DNA of 11,214 bases from an uncultured Colwellia sp. (GTDB lineage: Bacteria; Pseudomonadota; Gammaproteobacteria; Enterobacterales; Alteromonadaceae): NCBI GenBank assembly GCA_913020705.1, contig CAJWBY010000149.1, positions 1 through 11,214 on the forward strand, given 5' to 3'. Both the position numbers and the translations under genes were made by a program. Below are positions 8,497 to 11,214 of this stretch, piece after piece. Numbering within the stretch: position 1 is the first letter of the stretch; each line of letters begins with the position of its first letter. Below the pieces are notes generated by a model. That model made no database searches and had not been told where the DNA came from. It saw nothing but the letters and a program-made list of their open reading frames with translations.

Positions 8497-9093
8497 ATGG
8501 AAAAATTTACCCAACATACCGGATTAGTTGCGCCCTTGGATGCAGCAAATGTTGATACCGACCAGATCATCCCAAAACAATTTCTACAAAAAACCACCAG
8601 AATCGGCTTTGGGCAACATTTATTTCATGACTGGCGTTATTTAGATGCTACTGGTGAGAAAAGTAACCCTGAATTCATTTTGAATAGCCCACAATATCAA
8701 GGGGCAAGTATTTTACTTACCCGTGAGAACTTTGGTTGTGGTTCAAGTCGAGAGCACGCGCCTTGGGCACTACAAGAATATGGTTTTAAAGTTATTATCG
8801 CCTCAAGCTTTGCTGATATTTTTTATGCTAACTGTATTAACATCGGCATTGTGCCAATCGTATTATCTGAAGAAGTAATAGAAACATTATTTCAGAGTAC
8901 AAATCATAGCTCACAACAATTCACCGTTGATTTAGCAGCATGTACCGTTAATACTGAAAGTTCTCTATATCAATTTAACCTTGCACCGTTTCATAAGTAC
9001 TGCTTAGAAAAAGGTGTTGATAGTGTTGGTTGGACACTAGATAAACTGGCGAAAATTGAAAGTTACGAAGCGAAAATGCCCGCTTGGCAATAA
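8497..9093 (+). CDS. leuD: 3-isopropylmalate dehydratase, small subunit
   Basis: This is the small, swivel-domain subunit of isopropylmalate isomerase and completes the active site with LeuC. It has 198 residues, against 201 in E. coli. Conserved segments are the N-terminal [22 protein letters not shown], then [15 protein letters not shown] (the substrate-binding loop), [25 protein letters not shown], and [16 protein letters not shown] near the end. It begins one base after the leuC stop, with a strong ribosome-binding site (AAGGAG, 8485-8490, 6 nt before ATG) embedded in leuC. It is the last leu gene; a hairpin follows at 9102-9138. Confidence 0.98.
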   Translation: MEKFTQHTGLVAPLDAANVDTDQIIPKQFLQKTTRIGFGQHLFHDWRYLDATGEKSNPEFILNSPQYQGASILLTRENFGCGSSREHAPWALQEYGFKVIIASSFADIFYANCINIGIVPIVLSEEVIETLFQSTNHSSQQFTVDLAACTVNTESSLYQFNLAPFHKYCLEKGVDSVGWTLDKLAKIESYEAKMPAWQ

Positions 9094-9101
9094 AGAGTTT
9101 G

Positions 9102-9138
9102 TCATGTACCATCGGCCTTAAATACTGATGGTACATGA
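9102..9138 (+). other. Perfect 12-bp hairpin downstream of leuD
   Basis: TCATGTACCATC (9102-9113) pairs perfectly with GATGGTACATGA (9127-9138) around a 13-nt loop. It lies nine bases after the leuD stop and 22 bp before the next ATG. There is no T-run on either side, so it is not a canonical intrinsic terminator. It may stabilise the 3' end of the leu mRNA, attenuate readthrough into the HD-GYP gene, or be a protein-binding site. The structure is seen directly; the role is unknown. Confidence 0.6.
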
Positions 9139-9160
9139 GTTGACCACAGACCGTTAAACC

Positions 9161-10393
9161 ATGGAAAATAACGACATGCCGGCCAACATATTAAACATAG
9201 AAGAAACTATCAGTATTGAAAAATTAGTACTGGGTATGTATGTCAAAGCCGTTATTAAGCGTGATGGTGAAAAGGTAAATAACGAAGGTTATATTCTGAC
9301 GTCAAAAAGTATTGATAACTTACGTCATGCTCAAATAGATAAAGTAGTCATCTTACCTGAAAAAACTAAAAGCATTGAAAAAGTTGATAAAGTATTTAGT
9401 GAAATCACCGTAACCCCACCTAGCAAGAAAATGCCTGCAGCAAATATATCACTAGAACAAGAGTTACCAAGCGCAAGTACGTTATATCAGAAAACCAAAA
9501 GCTTACAAGAAAAAATAATCACTAGTATAAAGCAACAAAAGCAATTAAACGTTTCAGGAATAACACCGGTAACAAACGATATTGTTACCTCCATTTTTCG
9601 TAATCAAGATGCGTTATCTTGCATTTCAAGAATAAATAGCAAAGGCAGCTACTTAATGGAACATTCAACTAATGTAGCCATTTTAATGACCATTTTTGCT
9701 AAGTACTTAGCCATCGACAAACGTGTAATAGAACAACTTGCTCTAGGCGCCTTTTTACATGACATTGGTAAAGTTTTACTACCAAAAGAATTACTAACAA
9801 CAAAGCAACCTGCCAATGAAAAAGAACAGAAGCTGCTCAATAGTCATGTAAAACTAGGAATAAAAGTATTAGAAGCTACACCAAGCATTTCTCATATTGC
9901 CGTAAAACTCGTACACGAACATCATGAGCGCCTTGATGGCTCAGGATTCCCAATGGGCTTAACGGGAAAACAAATAGATTTGTATAGTCGTATGATAGCA
10001 ATTGTTGATCGTTACGACGCTATGATTTCTGGAAGGCCAAATAAAAAAGCCATGTTTCCTATTAACGCATTTAAAGTTTTGGTAAGTGAAAGTCCAGATA
10101 AGTTTGATGAAGAGCTCATCGAAAAATTTATTCAATGTATTGGTGTCTACCCTGTTGGCACACTCGTTAAACTTAATAGCGGTAAAATAGGTTTAATCAG
10201 CAAACTCAATAATAAAAAACCTCTGCATCCACATGTTAAAATTTTCTATAATGCTCGTTTAAACCAAGCCGTAGCAATTGAAGAAATAGACTTAAGCCGC
10301 TGTAAATATAAAGACCAAATAGATTGCTGTATTCGACCAGAAGAATTTAACCTCGACTTACTTTCATTTTTTAAAATGGCTTTTGGCGAATAG
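9161..10393 (+). CDS. HD-GYP domain protein (probable cyclic-di-GMP phosphodiesterase) with DUF3391-type N-terminus
   Basis: The 410-residue protein has an N-terminal DUF3391-like segment (about 16-75, with KLVLGMYVKAV and SIDNLRHAQIDKVVIL), a charged linker, and an HD-GYP domain (about 145-320). Such domains hydrolyse c-di-GMP to pGpG or GMP. Visible metal-site residues are His168 (EHSTNVAIL), His200-Asp201 (HDIGK), His227 region (NSHVKLG), and His252, His254-His255 in HEHHERLDGSGFP. The signature reads GFP instead of GYP at 262-264. No membrane or receiver domain is seen, so it should be cytoplasmic. A further 90 residues follow the domain. ATG 9161 lacks an obvious ribosome-binding site; ATG 9176 has GGAA nine bases upstream and is a real alternative. 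It might be read through from leuD. Activity is likely but untested. Confidence 0.9.
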   Translation: MENNDMPANILNIEETISIEKLVLGMYVKAVIKRDGEKVNNEGYILTSKSIDNLRHAQIDKVVILPEKTKSIEKVDKVFSEITVTPPSKKMPAANISLEQELPSASTLYQKTKSLQEKIITSIKQQKQLNVSGITPVTNDIVTSIFRNQDALSCISRINSKGSYLMEHSTNVAILMTIFAKYLAIDKRVIEQLALGAFLHDIGKVLLPKELLTTKQPANEKEQKLLNSHVKLGIKVLEATPSISHIAVKLVHEHHERLDGSGFPMGLTGKQIDLYSRMIAIVDRYDAMISGRPNKKAMFPINAFKVLVSESPDKFDEELIEKFIQCIGVYPVGTLVKLNSGKIGLISKLNNKKPLHPHVKIFYNARLNQAVAIEEIDLSRCKYKDQIDCCIRPEEFNLDLLSFFKMAFGE

Positions 10394-10421
10394 TAAAAAG
10401 CTTCAATTAGCCTCCCCTCAA

Positions 10422-10476
10422 TTGCTCTAAACCCTCATATAGCTAACTAATAGAGCAAGGTTTAATATTAACCTTG
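10422..10476. terminator. Overlapping hairpins between convergent genes, possible weak terminator
   Basis: Two inverted pairs lie between the convergent HD-GYP and gspB-like genes: TTGCTCTA (10422-10429) with TAGAGCAA (10451-10458), and CAAGGTT (10456-10462) with AACCTTG (10470-10476). They share bases, so only one can form at a time. The second has a 7-nt loop and is followed by a T-rich but interrupted stretch (TTATATTAG) on the plus strand. As a terminator it is weak. Confidence 0.35.
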
Positions 10477-10481
10477 TTATA

Positions 10482-11214
10482 TTAGTTCCATGAAGAAAGA
10501 GCCGCCATGGTAAATTTCTCACCGCGAAAACTCAATACAACTTCTTGTGGCCGTATTTCGCTCAGCAACAATTCCCGTCCAATATAATCACCTTCATAGC
10601 GATCTCGGCCATTTACTCGCACCCAGCCTTGACCATCACTAGCGTAAATATGCATTTCGAATTGAATTGAAGGCACACCATCTTGCACCCAAGCAGGCAT
10701 TTGCGTTAATGAACTTACGCTTGAGTCGGTATTTTCATCCACTTGATTTCTGTTCTGGCTAGTTATCGGCTGTTTGGTTTCTTCTATTGCCGATTGGAAG
10801 CTCGCCAGCAACTCGTCAGAAACGCCATCAGTTGCTTCAACGACAAAATCTTTCTTTTCGACAGGTTCACTAACCTGCTCTATCGCGTTTATATCATCAA
10901 AATCGTTAACATTAGTCTTAGCGATTAAATCTGTTCTAGCAGATGTTTGATCAAACTTTTCAGCACCGTCATTATTAATAGCTTCAGAGTCAGTTATTGT
11001 TTGCTTCTCTGGCATTGCAGATGACTTATTCGTTAACGTGACCGCTTCATTAGCCATATCGTCATCAACTAAAGTATTTACTAAATCATTATTTGTTTTC
11101 TCAATTGCAGGAGGTAACAATGCTCGTTGCTTATCGAGTTCTGCCTGCAGCATTTCAATCTTGTTAAGCTGATCTGCGCTTTGCTCATTATTACTTACAG
11201 TGCTAGTCAAAGAA
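10482..11214 (-). CDS. gspB: Type II secretion GspB-like protein, 5' partial (C-terminal part)
   Basis: About 244 C-terminal residues are visible and the frame stays open to the right edge, so the start, the cytoplasmic tail and the expected single membrane helix lie beyond it. A TTG near 11210 is not a convincing start. The visible part begins with an acidic, low-complexity linker rich in Glu, Asp, Asn and Ser (about 170 residues). It ends in a compact domain, SLTQMPAWVQDGVPSIQFEM then HIYASDGQGWVRVNGRDRYEGD and ...IRPQEVVLSFRGEKFTM. This matches the periplasmic T2SSB domain of GspB/ExeB/PulB (typical pattern MP..VQ..VP.L.F..H.Y......R.V.VNG...REGD). These proteins act with GspA in placing the secretin GspD in the outer membrane. 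A gspA gene would be expected upstream, outside the window. The family call is good; the exact symbol is by domain only. Confidence 0.82.
   Translation of the reverse strand, partial: SLTSTVSNNEQSADQLNKIEMLQAELDKQRALLPPAIEKTNNDLVNTLVDDDMANEAVTLTNKSSAMPEKQTITDSEAINNDGAEKFDQTSARTDLIAKTNVNDFDDINAIEQVSEPVEKKDFVVEATDGVSDELLASFQSAIEETKQPITSQNRNQVDENTDSSVSSLTQMPAWVQDGVPSIQFEMHIYASDGQGWVRVNGRDRYEGDYIGRELLLSEIRPQEVVLSFRGEKFTMAALSSWN

Noticed and set aside
11208..11210. TTG as the start of the gspB-like gene.
   Set aside because: The frame stays open to the window edge, and GspB proteins have a cytoplasmic part and membrane helix before the visible linker, so the gene continues outside.

Overview
The window looks like a chromosomal segment of an AT-rich marine gammaproteobacterium of the Alteromonadales (Colwellia/Thalassotalea-like). 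This rests on the gene content (leuABCD with a proteobacterial-type leu leader, an HD-GYP protein with a DUF3391-type N-terminus, GspB) and on the base composition. The genus is inferred, not shown.

Positions 1-4009 look like the edge of a cell-surface polysaccharide or secondary-metabolite locus. It opens with the 3' end of a non-ribosomal peptide synthetase gene (end of an adenylation domain plus a carrier domain). A gene-free stretch follows that holds a 158-bp element with IS6-like inverted ends and no transposase. Next, on the minus strand, is a KpsS/KpsC-like capsule glycosyltransferase gene. After a 458-bp AT-rich divergent spacer come two overlapping plus-strand genes: a glycerol-3-phosphate cytidylyltransferase (makes CDP-glycerol) and a CDP-glycerol glycerophosphotransferase (uses it). 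Together they suggest a glycerol-phosphate-containing capsule or teichoic-acid-like surface polymer.

Positions 4010-9093 are a complete leucine biosynthesis operon. It has a sigma70-type promoter, a 23-residue leader peptide with three consecutive CTC leucine codons, mutually exclusive antiterminator and terminator hairpins, and then leuA, leuB, leuC and leuD. The enzymes convert 2-oxoisovalerate plus acetyl-CoA to 2-oxoisocaproate, the direct precursor of leucine. The leader shows textbook ribosome-mediated attenuation.

Positions 9094-11214 hold a perfect 12-bp hairpin, an HD-GYP cyclic-di-GMP phosphodiesterase-like gene on the plus strand and, convergent to it, the 3' part of a gspB-like gene of the type II secretion system that runs off the right edge.

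Most of the window is ordinary, well-understood biology. The points worth a second look are the small IS6-like element, a near-perfect 23-bp palindrome in the divergent spacer, an NRPS that ends in a carrier domain beside polysaccharide genes, and a 9-bp tandem repeat at the leuC/leuD junction. I saw no convincing evidence of a wholly new system.
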